64,000 nucleotides of DNA from Daucus carota subsp. sativus. Taxonomy: Eukaryota > Streptophyta > Magnoliopsida > Apiales > Apiaceae. Positions within the stretch are counted from its first letter, which is position 1. Each line of letters begins with the position of its first letter. The stretch is taken from the NCBI RefSeq assembly GCF_001625215.2, contig NC_030389.2, positions 40,847,454 through 40,911,453 of the forward strand, read 5' to 3'. Under the pieces are notes generated by a model. The model did no database searches. It had not been told where the DNA came from and saw nothing but the letters and a program-made list of their open reading frames with translations. This document shows, in pieces, positions 21,685 through 33,317 of the stretch. The position numbers and the translations under genes were made by a program.

Positions 21685-22773
21685 GTTGGTTGTGGAGGCC
21701 TGTCAGAAGGGTTGCAACATGTATCCCTCCCCCTCTCTCCCTGTGTGCGGGCGCGCGTGTGTTATTAAGTACACATTTAAGTGTGACAATGCAAGTTGTG
21801 AAGTATAGCCTCTTTCACAAACTAAACTAAGGCTGACTATAAGCTAATTTCAAAATTGCAGGTGTCTGTAGAACGAAGTGGGCAATTGAATATGAAGAGC
21901 CTGTGGGAGATGCGTTCAAATTCAATCATCCAGACACAACAATGTTCATCAATAATTGCAATGTGATTTTAAAGTAGGCATTAATTTATCAACATGGTTT
22001 CTCTCTTTTGTTATTAGAAACTAGTCTTCATAAGTTTTTTTTGATGCAGGGCCATCATGGATAAGAGTGGAGATGCAGATGACTGCCTTTTAACACCAGA
22101 GGCAGTAGATTTAGCTTCTAAATTAAGTGAGGAGGAACTAAAGAATTTGCCACTGCCAGGACAGGTTGATTTTATCAATGGAGGCCCCTCTTGTCAGGTT
22201 TGTGAAGTTTTTTGCCTTCTCAGAAAAGTGTATAAGTTACTTGTATTGATTCACATGGACATGTACTTGCTGCAAATTGCAGGGATACTCTGGAATGCAT
22301 AGATTTAACCAGAGCTTTTGGAGTAAAGTACTATGCGAGATGATTTTAGCATTCTTATCATTTGCGGATTATTATCGACCAAAGTATTTTCTTCTTGAGA
22401 ATGTGAGGAATTTTGTGTCCTTCAACAAGGGACAAACATTCCGTCTAGCTATTGTTTCACTTCTTGAAATGGGTTACCAGGTGAAAATTAGCATATAAGT
22501 TCATAAATGTTAATATGCCAGTGCGACCCTTTTTTAGATGTATAAATATCTGAGTGATCCCTTTTCTACTCAGGTTCGGTTTGGTATACTTGAAGCTGGA
22601 GCATTTAGAAGCGTGCATTTGTATGGGTCTCCTGAAGAAACTCTCCTCGAGTGGCCAGAACCGATGCATGCCTTCTCTGCACCAGAGCTAAAAGTTGCAT
22701 TATCCGGAAACAAGAATTATGCTGCTGTCCGGAGTACTCAAGCTGGAGTACCATTCAGAGCTATCACTTTATA
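21682..22773 (+). pseudogene. MET1: Captured catalytic core of a MET1-type DNA methyltransferase
   Basis: Five blocks match plant MET1 (DNMT1 class, CG maintenance methyltransferase): 21682-21717 FVGCGGLSEGLQ (motif I, AdoMet binding); 21862-21973 ([20 protein letters not shown]); 22050-22197, ending in [13 protein letters not shown] (motif IV); 22283-22480 with [20 protein letters not shown] and [16 protein letters not shown] (motif VI); and 22574-22773 ([11 protein letters not shown], then a shortened stretch, then [16 protein letters not shown] and [16 protein letters not shown]). Borders 2-5 have GT-AG introns. Motif IV reads PSCQ instead of PPCQ. The GVSQSRKRAFIW segment expected after GAF is replaced by a shorter one, and target recognition is missing. 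It cannot be an active enzyme. Confidence 0.9.
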
Positions 22774-23473
22774 ATCTTGCATGCTTTATAGCTGAATCGA
22801 GGAAGCTTGCATTTATATGGATTTACTTTATAATCTTGCTTATGAACATTTATTGTGTATCTGGTAGATAACCAGTCCGATTATATCAACATCAGACAAC
22901 TAATGCAAAATTAAGTTCTCAACAAATCCACACTTTAACCCTCATTTTGTTGTTTCCTATATATTCCATCACTGCCTCATTCCTTTAATGTTCTTGAAAT
23001 ATGTATTTCAACCTCTGCAAGTCCAATAAAATGATGGATGTCTAATACCAACCATGTCCTGCAACAACCTGCTGTTGAAGCGGGTCAAGTATTCACTATT
23101 GTTTAATCAGATTTCACACCTATATCCTTTCTTGCATTATATGATTATTATCTTTGCATTATATGATTATTATCTTTGGAAACTAACTGTCACCTCTATT
23201 ACAAATTATATTTTAAGTCTAATGTTTGCAATCTCAACTGGACATTCTATGAACAGGTTTTTGGTACCTAACAAGTGTGCAAGCTCTATTTTTCATTAGA
23301 AGTATTTGTTTTTAGATAATTGTCTTCAGTTTTGAACATACACTTTCGTCAATCAAATCTAAAACATAAACATTAAATAAATTAACTTATTTTGTGTGAC
23401 TAATTAATTTATAATTACTACAAATTTTATCTCAAATATCTAATAACATTAAAGAATTATGAAAAATAAAGAC

Positions 23474-23502
23474 GCCCGTGCTTTGCACGGGTTTTAGGCT
23501 AG
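23474..23502 (+). other. Helitron 3' terminal hairpin and CTAG end
   Basis: gcccgtgctttgcacgggt followed by tttaggCTAG. The stem is 7 bp with a 3-nt loop, and the end tetramer CTAG fits the CTRR rule of Helitrons. Confidence 0.9.
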
Positions 23503-24157
23503 TATAATATAAAAAATTAACTAACTTCAACTCCAACAATGTGCCTTATCCTCATTACATATTTAATATTTTATTATTAAAAGTTTTTTTTCATCATTAA
23601 AGGACAATAAAAAGAAGAGAGAGAAAGAGAGGGTGGGTAATATTTTACAATAAAATATAGGATAGGGCAAGCAAAGATGTTCCTCAAAAATAAGGCTCGA
23701 AGAGCTTGTCCTAGTGTCCTAGTGAAAGCCCTAAATATAATATAAAATATTATGTCCTAGTGATTTAGGACATGTTTTACCAAATTGTACTCCAACAATG
23801 TGCCTTATTCTCACAATATGTATAATATTTTATTATTAAAAACTCTCTTTCATCATTAAAGCATAACATAAAAGTAGAGAGAGAAAGAGAGTGTTCATGA
23901 GAATTTATAATAAAAAATAAGATAGGGCAAGGAGAGATGTGCCCTAAAAATAGGGCTTGAGGAGTTTGTCCTAGTGATATAAGGCATCACTAGGACACTG
24001 TTGGATCAAATTTTTTCATCAATTGCCCTAAATTATAACTTAGGACATGATATAGGGCATCTCTTGGACTTGCTAGTACCTGTTTAATTTAATCAAATAA
24101 AAGTTATGAAATTAATAGGATGTTTTAGGAAGATAAATAAAATAAACTTGCGTGGAA

Positions 24158-24176
24158 GCCCGTGCGTGGCACGGGC
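24158..24176. other. Perfect GC hairpin, possible decayed Helitron end
   Basis: gcccgtgcgtggcacgggc is a perfect 8-bp stem with a 3-nt loop after an AT-rich tract, like Helitron 3' ends. No CTRR tetramer follows on either strand, so the assignment stays open. Confidence 0.35.
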
Positions 24177-25025
24177 ACCGCCGTATAAATTCATGTGTCT
24201 TTGAGTTTATAAATTCGTGTGACTGAGAATAACAACATCTGGTCGATGTGTCCTTTTCCGCTTTATGAATTTGACAATGGATGTGGTTTTGATTATTTGC
24301 CCTTTAGTGGCACGTGTCCATGTTTCGAGTAAGACTTCTCACCGCTTTCTTAGCTGATTATATTTGTAGTATAACTAATAAAAAAAATTGTGTTTATTTT
24401 CCATCCCTTGATGAGTACTATATTGCTGATGATGGTAAATATATTAAAAGTAATGTAAATAAATGTTGAAGCCAGTTATTTCTAAGTGAACATGACCGTG
24501 TAGAATTTGTAATAATATAAATGACCTAAAACATGCAAGCGAAGTAAATGGATGTATGGCTAAAACAAGATATGACAGGTGAATAATAGATGATCTAGTG
24601 TAGTGTTTAGTAGGTTGTCGGAAAAACTCAATTTAGCTTTTGTTTTTTTTTGATATCTTTGTGTCGTTCGTGTTGCTGGATGATGCCTGTCCTGTTTGGC
24701 TGCATGACTTAATATGATACACGGTATAATCTTCGTAACCACACACAACGTTCCATAACATAGGGTATTTCAACAATGTTGGTACCCGGCGTAAGAACAA
24801 AAGTAGTAAGCGGTAAGTAAATGGTACAATTGATATGTATTTTATTGATGTCAATGAAATGTCTATTACTTCGGGAATTTCATTGAGAATTTTGTCCACT
24901 GGTACGGCGATGATCTCTTACGCCTTTATTGAAGAGGGTGAAAGTTGTTTTCGCCGTGGCGTCCTCCACCCGCATGGTCATGTACCTGTATATAGTGCAT
25001 AAAATAGAAGAACAATATTAAGAGT
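24177..25025. other. Intergenic, nothing recognised
   Basis: Short ORFs on the minus strand (24560-24899) have no recognisable domain, and no transposon ends are seen. Confidence 0.3.
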
Positions 25026-25035
25026 GTTCTTAAAT

Positions 25036-26085
25036 GGGTTAAATGGCGTTTTGGTCACTCAACTGACCGGAAATTTACAATTGGATCATTCAACTCAAAA
25101 AGCTGTCAGTCACATCATTATACTCTTAAAAATTTTCATTCAGGTCACTGGCCGTTACACTCTGTTAAAAATTTGACGGAAAGCTGACTAAGCGTCATGA
25201 CTTGGCTTAAATAAATCCAGCGTGGCATGTACAGTCAGCTAAAGTAGCATTTTCATCACTCAACTGACTACAAACTTGCAATCCGGTCATCAAACTCAAA
25301 AAACTTTCATTTAGATCACTTATCATAATATCCTTTAAAAATTGAAAAAAGAAAGAATTAAAAGCTATCATGCTGTCCTTTTTTTTTCTCCCTTAAAAAT
25401 TTCAAAACTTATTAACAAATGAAACAGATACAAAAAAAAAAAAAATCAATAGTTTGACCCACAAAAACTTAATCTTTGTTTATCACTTATCATTTTATAT
25501 ATCTTAAGGCCATTTTGGAAAAACTTCAAACTTATGAATCTATTGTCATTTTTAATATCTTTTGGTCATTGTGGAAAAATCCATCAAAACTTTAATGAAT
25601 TTTTCCAAAATGGCTTCAAGATATATACAACGATAAGAGATAAACAAAGATTAAGTTTTTGTGGGTGAAGCTATTGCTTTTATGTGTGTGTATTTGTTTC
25701 ATTTGTTAATAAGTTTCGAAATTTTCAAGGGAGAAAAAAAAGTGCTGCATGATAGCTTTTAATTCTTTTTTTTTTTCAATTTTTAACGGATATTATGATA
25801 AGTGACCTAAATGAAAATTTTTTGAGTTTGATGATCTGATTGCAAGTTTGTAGTCAGTTGAGTGACCAAAATGCCACTTCAGCTGACTATACATGCCACG
25901 GTGGATTTATTTAAGCCAAGTCACGACACTTAGTCATCTTTCCGTCAAATTTTTAATGGAGTGTAACGGCCAGTGACCTGAATGAAACTTTTTAAGAGCA
26001 TAATGATGTGACTGACAGCTTTTTGAGTTGGATGACCCAATTGCAAGTTTCCAGTCAGTTGAGTGACCAAAACGCCATTTAACCC
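25036..26085. mobile_element. Mutator-type foldback element with 10-bp target duplication
   Basis: The 1050-bp element is almost entirely inverted repeat, with arms of about 450 bp. It starts gggttaaatggcgttttggt and ends with the reverse, accaaaacgccatttaaccc. The flanks gttcttaaat at 25026-25035 and 26086-26095 are an exact 10-bp duplication, within the Mutator range (9-11). No ORF. Transcription through it would give a long double-stranded RNA. Confidence 0.9.
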
Positions 26086-26095
26086 GTTCTTAAAT

Positions 26096-27383
26096 GCTTG
26101 TATGCTTGATATTCATGTTAATGAATGACAAGGATGATAATACCGTGGCTTGAAGTCTGGCGCTTCCTTTAAGTAATGTGTGTAGTAATAATTTCTATCA
26201 ATAGTTTTTACTTTACGTGAGCATCGGGGGCCACAACTGTAGTACCACCCCTCGCCTTCCATTATTGCCACTATTGTGGCCTCACATGTATGGCGGAGTA
26301 CCTGAAAGTTACGCTGGGTATGGTCACATTTAGGTTGTAGGTATGCACATTTATAGGTAAGATTGATAATTATTTATGTAGTATGTAATACAACAGGGAT
26401 AATGCAGATGAGAATAAGATGAGATTGTACATTTGCGCATAACAGCTTGTGGCTGCAAGGTTTTGATAATTGGCAAAATCATTATAGGCTCTTTAAAAGA
26501 TTAAATATTTCGTAATTGCATGGCCTGTGATAATTCTATATAAGATTGGAAAAAGTGGGGATGCACATAATTCTATAACTTAAGATGGACAAGCACAAAA
26601 ATCTCACGAGGACATAATCTGCACACTGCCAAAAAATTGAGACAGATATGAAGAATGCTTACCAATGTAATTAAGAACCTAAAGTTTGCCGACAGATTAA
26701 AGAACCGAAGCGCTATACTTTCATGTTGCAATCACCTCCTGTGCACCGCTTAGTGAGTGTGCCTGCCTAAAAAAATATAAATAAAAGTAGCAATCTGTTC
26801 AATATGACTTATTTACTTTTAATATAACATCAGAAAATCAACAAAACAATCTGTTCAACCTGAAATTTAATATTCCAAAGAATAGAAGTAGACACCGCAC
26901 TGATTCGAGAGTACACATTCCCATTTCAACCAATTTAAGCAATTAAATTAAAATCCTAAATGTCATAAATAATGCAATCCACAAATACCATTAACCAACG
27001 TAAATGAAGGAGCCAAAAAAGAGAAAATACGGGAATAAATCATGCAATTACCCGTGATACCCATAGTCATTCAATCACCCATAGAATTCATATGTTCATC
27101 GACACTAACCGGACATCTCTACACCACCTGCAACTATTTTTGATCCTCAAACTCCAGATTTGAAACCACGCAAATTAAACCTATCACACTCTCGATATCC
27201 TTTTTTTTGATTCTACGAAAGCAAAAACAAACACAAGCAGTGCAAAAAGTGGGAACATGCAAGAATTCGTCTTAATCTTATAAGTTTATATCGCACCCAA
27301 TATATTTATATGAGGCTTTAGTAAGATATATTGTATTATTTATAAAGATTTTAATAATAATCATTGCGTAGTAAATATCCATT
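26096..27383. other. Intergenic, no supported gene
   Basis: There are no ORFs above 60 codons with recognisable content and no transposon ends seen. Base composition is like the neighbours. Confidence 0.3.
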
Positions 27384-28120
27384 GGGCCTGTTTGGAAGTT
27401 AGCGGATTGATAAAAAGTTAGAGGTTTGTCTCAAATCAGAGGTTTGACCATGTAAATCCTCTAATGGGAGTGTTTGGTTGTAAGCTTATTGAATTAGTGG
27501 TTTGGTCCCAATCCGCTAATTTTGAAAAAAGCTAGTTTGAGGAGCTTTTTCAATTAGAGGTTTGGGACAAAATTATAAAATTACTATTTTATCCTCCCAT
27601 CAATTAAAGCCACTTACCCTCCAGCCGCTCTACAGGTGAGATTTGTTTGGTATCTCGTTGTTTTATCTGTACTCTAATTCCTTATGAATCTGGGACCGTG
27701 TCCATGCCGTGGCTAAAGAAAAAATGCATATATCTTTAGCGGTAGTAAGAAAATGCGTATATTTATAGTGAGGTCTCAAGCTTATTTTTTGGAGCAATTT
27801 ATATATTGGCTGAGTGTTGGTGAATGCAAAATGATGATAAGATTTTTTGGAATATTTTGGGAGAATTTTAAATAAAAAAATTGAGTTCCACTTAAAATTT
27901 TTAAAGTTGGTATCAATGTTCATACATTAAACGAAACGAAGGATTGTTATTTAATTTTAGTATATCTAAGTAGCTATCAACTAACCGTTATTTACCAAAC
28001 ACTTTTATACAAACAGCTAATTGAATCAATTAGTCAAAACAGCTAATTGAATCAGCTAGTCAAAACAGCTGATTCAAACCGCTACAGCTAACCGCTAACA
28101 GCTAATTCCCAAACAGGGCC
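27384..28120. mobile_element. MITE with gggcctgtttgg ends
   Basis: The left end is gggcctgtttggaagttagc and the right end is taattcccaaacagggcc. The flanking att (27381-27383 and 28121-28123) could be a 3-bp target duplication, pointing to PIF/Harbinger, though att is not the usual TWA; hAT is the alternative. Near the right end is a short repeat of agctaattgaatca words (28010-28110). The ORF at 27663-27923 is not supported as a gene. Confidence 0.65.
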
Positions 28121-28129
28121 ATTATATTT

Positions 28130-28405
28130 AAGTATAATCATATTAAACTTAGATATTTAATTTTTCATACACATTACATTTAAAACATTGACTATATTAT
28201 ATAGTTAACATAAAAATTAAGTTATCAATCATTAAATTTAGATAAAATATATTTTTATCATACTTAGTAACTGAATATATCATATTTGTACCATTTATTA
28301 TTCGTATATGCAACGTCGAACATGATTTCACTTCTACCTTTTCAAAATAGTCTAATTTCAATTCATCTAAAAAATAATAATTTATTATCTCTAAAATTCC
28401 TAAGT

Positions 28406-28452
<47 letters not shown>

Positions 28453-28783
28453 TCTTGATTTACATAGTATACAATTGTGTTTTTTTTTGTCATAAGTATA
28501 CAATTGTCTTGTCTCCTCTTATAATATAATTATTTTATGCTTTACTTAGAAAAACTTATATAATTTGTTAAATTTTAATTTTAATATAGTACTGATATCA
28601 ATTTATATTCCAAATTACAAATAAAAATATTAATTTTATAAATAATAAGACATTATTAATATAATATTGACATATAATATTATACATTAAGTATTTAATA
28701 AATATTTTATTTATAATTAATTTTCATATTATATAACAATATTTTTGTTAAAACCGTGCATGTGCGGCGCGGGGCTAATCTAA
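28130..28783 (+). repeat. AT-rich tract ending in a possible old Helitron 3' end
   Basis: An AT-rich region like those before the two Helitron ends at 21684 and 23502 ends in an imperfect GC hairpin (ccgtgcatgtgcggcgcggg, from 28754) and then CTAA followed by T (28780-28784). No matching TC start was found upstream, so this is at best a decayed or truncated element. It contains a (TA)n microsatellite at about 28410-28447. Confidence 0.35.
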
Positions 28784-30127
28784 TATAACATTATAAATAG
28801 CCGTGCAATTACAAACCAAGAAAAATGCTTATACCTAGTTGCTTGTTTTTCTTTGAACATTTGATCATTGACCTTCAACTTTGATTCTCCCAATAATACC
28901 GCAGGAACAAAAACCTGTAAGAAGTAGGCAAGGCATCATTTACCAAAAAAAAAAAAAAAGAGATAAAGTTGTATTAAAGGGTGTGAGAAAAGATAAACTT
29001 TATATCAAAGGTTTACAGAAATGCTGAAAATATATGACAGAAAATAGTCCTTATTTTGTTATGAAACTAATATTGTGACCTCTTTCTTTGTGAGATTAGG
29101 GAGGCAGCATGCAGATGTTTCAAGTTTTATCCACCTAATATACAACTTTGGACAAGCGTCTTGTTGCACAAGTAAATGGACCTCAGGAAAATAAAATGTC
29201 AGAGAAACAACTTTCAGTCACAACTTCCGGTCAGTAGAACACTTGTAGTCATTTTTAAAAATCTCTGTATTGCCAATGGTTAACATAAATGGAACAAAAA
29301 TTGCGATAGAAAAGAATCAGAGGGAAAAGAATGCTACTTGAAACAACACAGAATGTGAACAGAAGCATAGTGTAAGTTGTTGTACTATGAGTAATTGTGA
29401 AAAAATGACATGAATGTTAATAAAATAGCATAAACATACCAAACTACTGCGAAATTAAATAGACAATGATAAATACCCTTAAATTGATTAATATATGCAA
29501 AAAAAGAATTGAGATATTATTCTGAATTACTTTCACGTGCCATTAGTCTGCTGAAATACACAAAAACCAGCTATTAATCATACAATTAAATAAATAGTGA
29601 AATAATAATCAGGCATAACTCTACATATAGTAACAGTTAAGATGAAAAATGATGTATGTATGTGTGTATATACAAACACTGCGAAAAGAAGATATAATTA
29701 CCCAAACTAAAAAATGGAAACAACGCTTGATACCGGAATTAGAGAAATGGGAGGGTTTGGAGCAGCGCTAGGTTTGCAACAAAGATATATGTATATAAAG
29801 TTTGCTGAGCAGGCGAGCAGCCATTTAGTAAAAAAGAATTTAAATGGCTCAAGACGTGAATGCTTAGCTCGAATAAATTGTCTACAGAATTTTCAACTTA
29901 TCCATCTATATGTGGGTACTAATGTAGTCACTGAGGTTTGTAAAAAATTTAGGACAACCATGACACTACTGACACTGAAAAGCAAAACCCCTGTGCTGGT
30001 TTAAATGCTATATTTTTATTTGTTCTACAATTCCATATGACATATGTTCTGGCTGGGAAGCATTAGCCCTCCTTTGTAATAATGTAATAATAGAATTCTT
30101 GGGATTTTGTTACATTTAAAACATACT
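28784..30127. other. Region without a supported gene
   Basis: The ORF at 29714-30004 has no recognisable domain. At 30050-30066 a short stretch (gggaagcattagccctc) repeats the end of the small gene at 30128 (gagaagcattagccctc), suggesting a partial local duplication. Confidence 0.3.
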
Positions 30128-31861
30128 TTATGGACGAGAAGCATTAGCCCTCTGCCTTGATAACCTTCTACGCTCCAGCACCTCCTCGGTAACAGGAACC
30201 GAAGGACGTCCCCTCTTCCTGGCTGGAACATTCCCTTGATTAACTGTAATGCGCATTGCGCACACACAGTAATTAAAACATTTTAGCCTTGTAATATTCA
30301 AGCACTTAATGAAGAACACAACGATCTCAGTGCATATTATGTACATTTCTTGGCATCCTAAGAAATTCCATAAATTTATCATGGTATGCAATATGTCTCA
30401 GCCGTGATGGTAACATACAATAACCTAACAATACAAAGCTAAAATTCACATAATTAATTAAGATGATATTTGTAATACATACTTATCAGCATAAGAAAAT
30501 CAGAATTTATCATGCAACACAGCTAAATCACACTTTTTCTCTACATAACAAATCAGGCGACCTCTCCATAACCTGTGTCTGTTCGAATTTCACAAGCTTC
30601 TGCTATCAAAGCACTTTATGAAACATAGACCCCAGATTATTAGCTAGATAATGCCATGATTTATAAATTGAGATCAATATGCACTAAGCAGAAGTCGGGT
30701 TTGTCATTGTGTATGCGAGATGTGGTATTTACAGTTGATTCCTTGTCAGGTTGCTGCGTCCAAGAAGAGACATTATGCTGCCTGAATGATTCTATGATTT
30801 ACACGAGGTCAGCCAGGCAACCAAGTATGGCTAACCCCGAGCAAATGAAGCTACAAATTTACAAAGCTATTAACAGGATTAATTGATAAACCCATTGCAC
30901 CACATACCTGCCTGCTCACGGGTGTACCCATTTTCCGCGGTGTTATTATCTATCATATGCAATTAAGCAAAGAGATTAAAATTTTAAAATACCAATGAAA
31001 CGACGCCATTACTAAACTAATATTTTTTATATAACCCTCTCAAAGACAAGCTATTCCACCCAATTCCTACGTATCATGCAACCTGCTTACCAAACTAATT
31101 GATGAATGTATTTGGGCCACAAATAATTTCATTCATGGGACATGGCTCGTGCCAAGTGTGAAGCTGCAGGTGTGCCAATTCACAGCACAGGGAACATACA
31201 ATGGCCTAAAGAACCCATGCAATGTTAACCAAAGCTGAGCACAACCTATGCATAGTAAGTAGTAACGCACTTAAAAGGCATGCAGTACCTTTTAATTTTA
31301 CAAGGCAACCATTACCATCCCAAATAAAATAATGATAAAAACAGAGGCCTTGTTACATCCCTGCACTAACATGTAAAATCTTTATAAACCTTTCACAAAA
31401 AGACAAAGTCTTCATAATCTCACAATCTTTGTATATAGGACAATACCATCAATGCTCATTTTCTTGCCCTTTTTTCAAAGGCAATGCTCAGTTAATTGAT
31501 GCAAAAAGAAAAATTCTTGATCAAAAACCTACAGAAAATCACTTGTTCTGGGCCATTAAAAGAGGTGCAAGGGGTGTTTTGGGTTCATAGCTTCGTGGAA
31601 GATTAAGTTCGTTCCAGTTCTATCAACTGTCAGAGTGTTCAATGTTTGCCAAGAACATGGACAAACACATGACACAACTACTCTATAAATATCAAACAAT
31701 TGTACACAAAGTTGCAGTGACAATTTGCAAAGCATTGTCCCTTAACAGAACACAATTGCAAACACACGCCTATATACACAAGTCCACACACATAATCACA
31801 ATCCACACATTTTTCTGGTTCGACTCTTACCGATTGCGTCGCCTCCGAGCAGGCCGTCCAT
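30128..31861 (-). CDS. Small three-exon gene with a basic GRP motif, function unknown
   Basis: On the minus strand three short exons with proper GT-AG borders and matching phases encode 62 residues: 31861-31831 (MDGLLGGDAI), 30949-30908 (DNNTAENGYTREQA) and 30243-30128 (VNQGNVPARKRGRPSVPVTE, ERRRLSRQRANASRP, stop). The KRGRP core is AT-hook-like and the tail is strongly basic, so DNA or RNA binding is possible. No full domain is recognised. Similar basic openings occur at the start of some plant transposon proteins, so it could be the leftover N-terminus of one. Introns are 881 and 664 bp. The exon model is my inference from splice signals. Confidence 0.45.
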
Positions 31862-32499
31862 ATCCTCCCCTATGATTCTCCGGCGCCAGGCCCCCATCTC
31901 CCAATTTCCAAAGAGCTACGCAGAAAGCTGGCAAGTATACAAATGACAACGGTTCCGAGTTCTGACAAACCAACACAAAATGGTATCGCTCACTCCTGTT
32001 GGGATAAATCAATTCCGTCTTTACACAAATCGGAGAAACAGTCAGAGGTCACTAAGAAATCCAAGAGCCGATGGCATTGTAGAAATTATGTGTAAACTGA
32101 GGTTATATGTGTAATTTCACTGGTGTTTTTTTTGCCCCTGGTCCTCTTTTAATATATAGAAGTAGATAGATTTAGGGCTTAAGTAAAAAACGTAAATATT
32201 AAATATATACAGTAATAAATTAAATAATCTTGTAAAAAAATAAAATAAATGATTGAATATTATATATTTATTTTTCAAGCAAAAACATGAACTAAAAAGA
32301 GAAATTAAGAGATAATACACACATATAGACCTATAAAAAATTCGGAAGCCCTACACATGATCGAGGGGATTGATTGATCCCTGCTCTTTCCAACCCATTA
32401 CAGTAGTTGGTAATTTATACGAAGGTGAACGGAAAAAAGGGTGATAGAAAACAAGGCCGGCGGTGACTGAAAAGTGATTGAACGAGGGAAATCTTTAAC
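31862..32499. other. Upstream region of the small gene
   Basis: No second gene is seen. 32117-32320 is AT-rich with no recognisable coding content. Confidence 0.3.
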
Positions 32500-32880
32500 A
32501 TCTTTTCTTGTTCCGACAATGTGTGGACACATTTTTCTTGGAATGTACCAAGATGACGCGGAACTGTTACTGTTTAGCCTGCTCAACTGTCCCCTTCTCA
32601 GATTAAAGTGGGAGGCGTTTATCATGTAAAAGCATGTCCCGTTGTCTCATTCCTCCTGCCTAGCAACTCCTTCAGCAAAGAATCCTTTCTTTCTCAGCTA
32701 TTTCTCAAGTCTTCCTACAAGTAAAGTCTTCCTTTGATACCTGAGCTATCACTCAAAATACCTTCAGACTTGTAACTTAAGCTGCTGTGATTGTGACAAC
32801 CAATAATCACATCCAGGTAAGCTCGATGCTCTCTATTGATCAAACATTCCCCAATAGTAATCACATTTGTATTCTGGGAA
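32500..32880 (+). pseudogene. Channel upstream and 5' end relic
   Basis: 32520-32710 matches the region upstream of channel copy A (about 2260-2530). 32845-32875 (atcaaacattccccaata) matches N-terminal codons of copies C and D. The rest of that copy is gone, so a seventh channel copy once stood here. Confidence 0.6.
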
Positions 32881-33039
32881 CACATTTTTTCTTTTTTATA
32901 TCTTGATAGTTTTCAAATAAATTAAAATGTTCAAGAATTAATAAAAGAGTCCACACCCTGGATTCTTAACGTATTTGTACTCATTTCAAGAGATTCGTCG
33001 TAAATAGTGTCGTTTGCCGTAAGACCCAGGCTTTTAAGC

Positions 33040-33235
33040 TCGGTTTCTAAAGTCTGAAGCACTTATTTGTATCGTTCGTGTAAAAAGTCAAGAAGTACTA
33101 GTTTTTGTTTCATGACTTCTACTTCTTTTCCAAACAGTTTAATAACTTATAAGTTTTAACTTGTTTTTAACTTCTACTTAATTTTTTACTATTAAAAAAA
33201 ACAATTATTTTATAAGATCATCCAAACGGCCCCTA
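33040..33235 (-). mobile_element. hAT-like MITE relic, inverted
   Basis: The reverse strand starts aggggccgtttggatg and continues with agaagt/aagaagt words as in copies 1-3. The left boundary is uncertain. Confidence 0.45.
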
Positions 33236-33317
33236 AATTTAAAAAAAGTTATTTGTTTAAGGTAAAGGAGGGGATAATAGGTGATAAGTGTGTAATAATT
33301 AATAAGTTGCTAAAGTG

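Larger units (their letters stand above)
17718..23502 (+). mobile_element. Non-autonomous Helitron carrying YTH and MET1 gene fragments
   Basis: The left end is TCTATACTATACTATAATAA, a standard plant Helitron start (TC...). The right end is a GC hairpin (CCCGTGC-TTT-GCACGGG, 23475-23491) followed 7 bp later by CTAG at 23499-23502. The element sits between A (17717) and T (23503) with no target duplication, as Helitrons do. Removing it gives gccttaaa|tataatataaaa, which matches gccctaaatataatataaaa in the second tandem block of the host MITE (about 23730-23750). That gives an empty site inside the same window. At 5785 bp it encodes no Rep/helicase and so is non-autonomous. It carries captured exons of two host genes in plus orientation. 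Confidence 0.92.
17683..24074. mobile_element. MITE with internal tandem duplication, split by a Helitron
   Basis: The ends are agcaagtctaagagtgtcct (left, 17683) and, reversed from the right end at 24074, agcaagtccaagagatgccc. The body after the Helitron (23503-24074) contains two tandem copies of a roughly 245-bp block (about 23530-23740 and 23790-24000), each with actccaacaatgtgcctta and gagagagaaagagag. The Helitron at 17718-23502 lies within the first copy. The element itself is about 607 bp. No target duplication could be settled. Confidence 0.65.

Noticed and set aside
24158-28783. A second complete Helitron between the hairpins at 24158 and 28754
   Set aside because: No TC-type start (such as tctatacta) was found in the interval, and the first hairpin lacks a CTRR end. 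Only decayed ends can be claimed.
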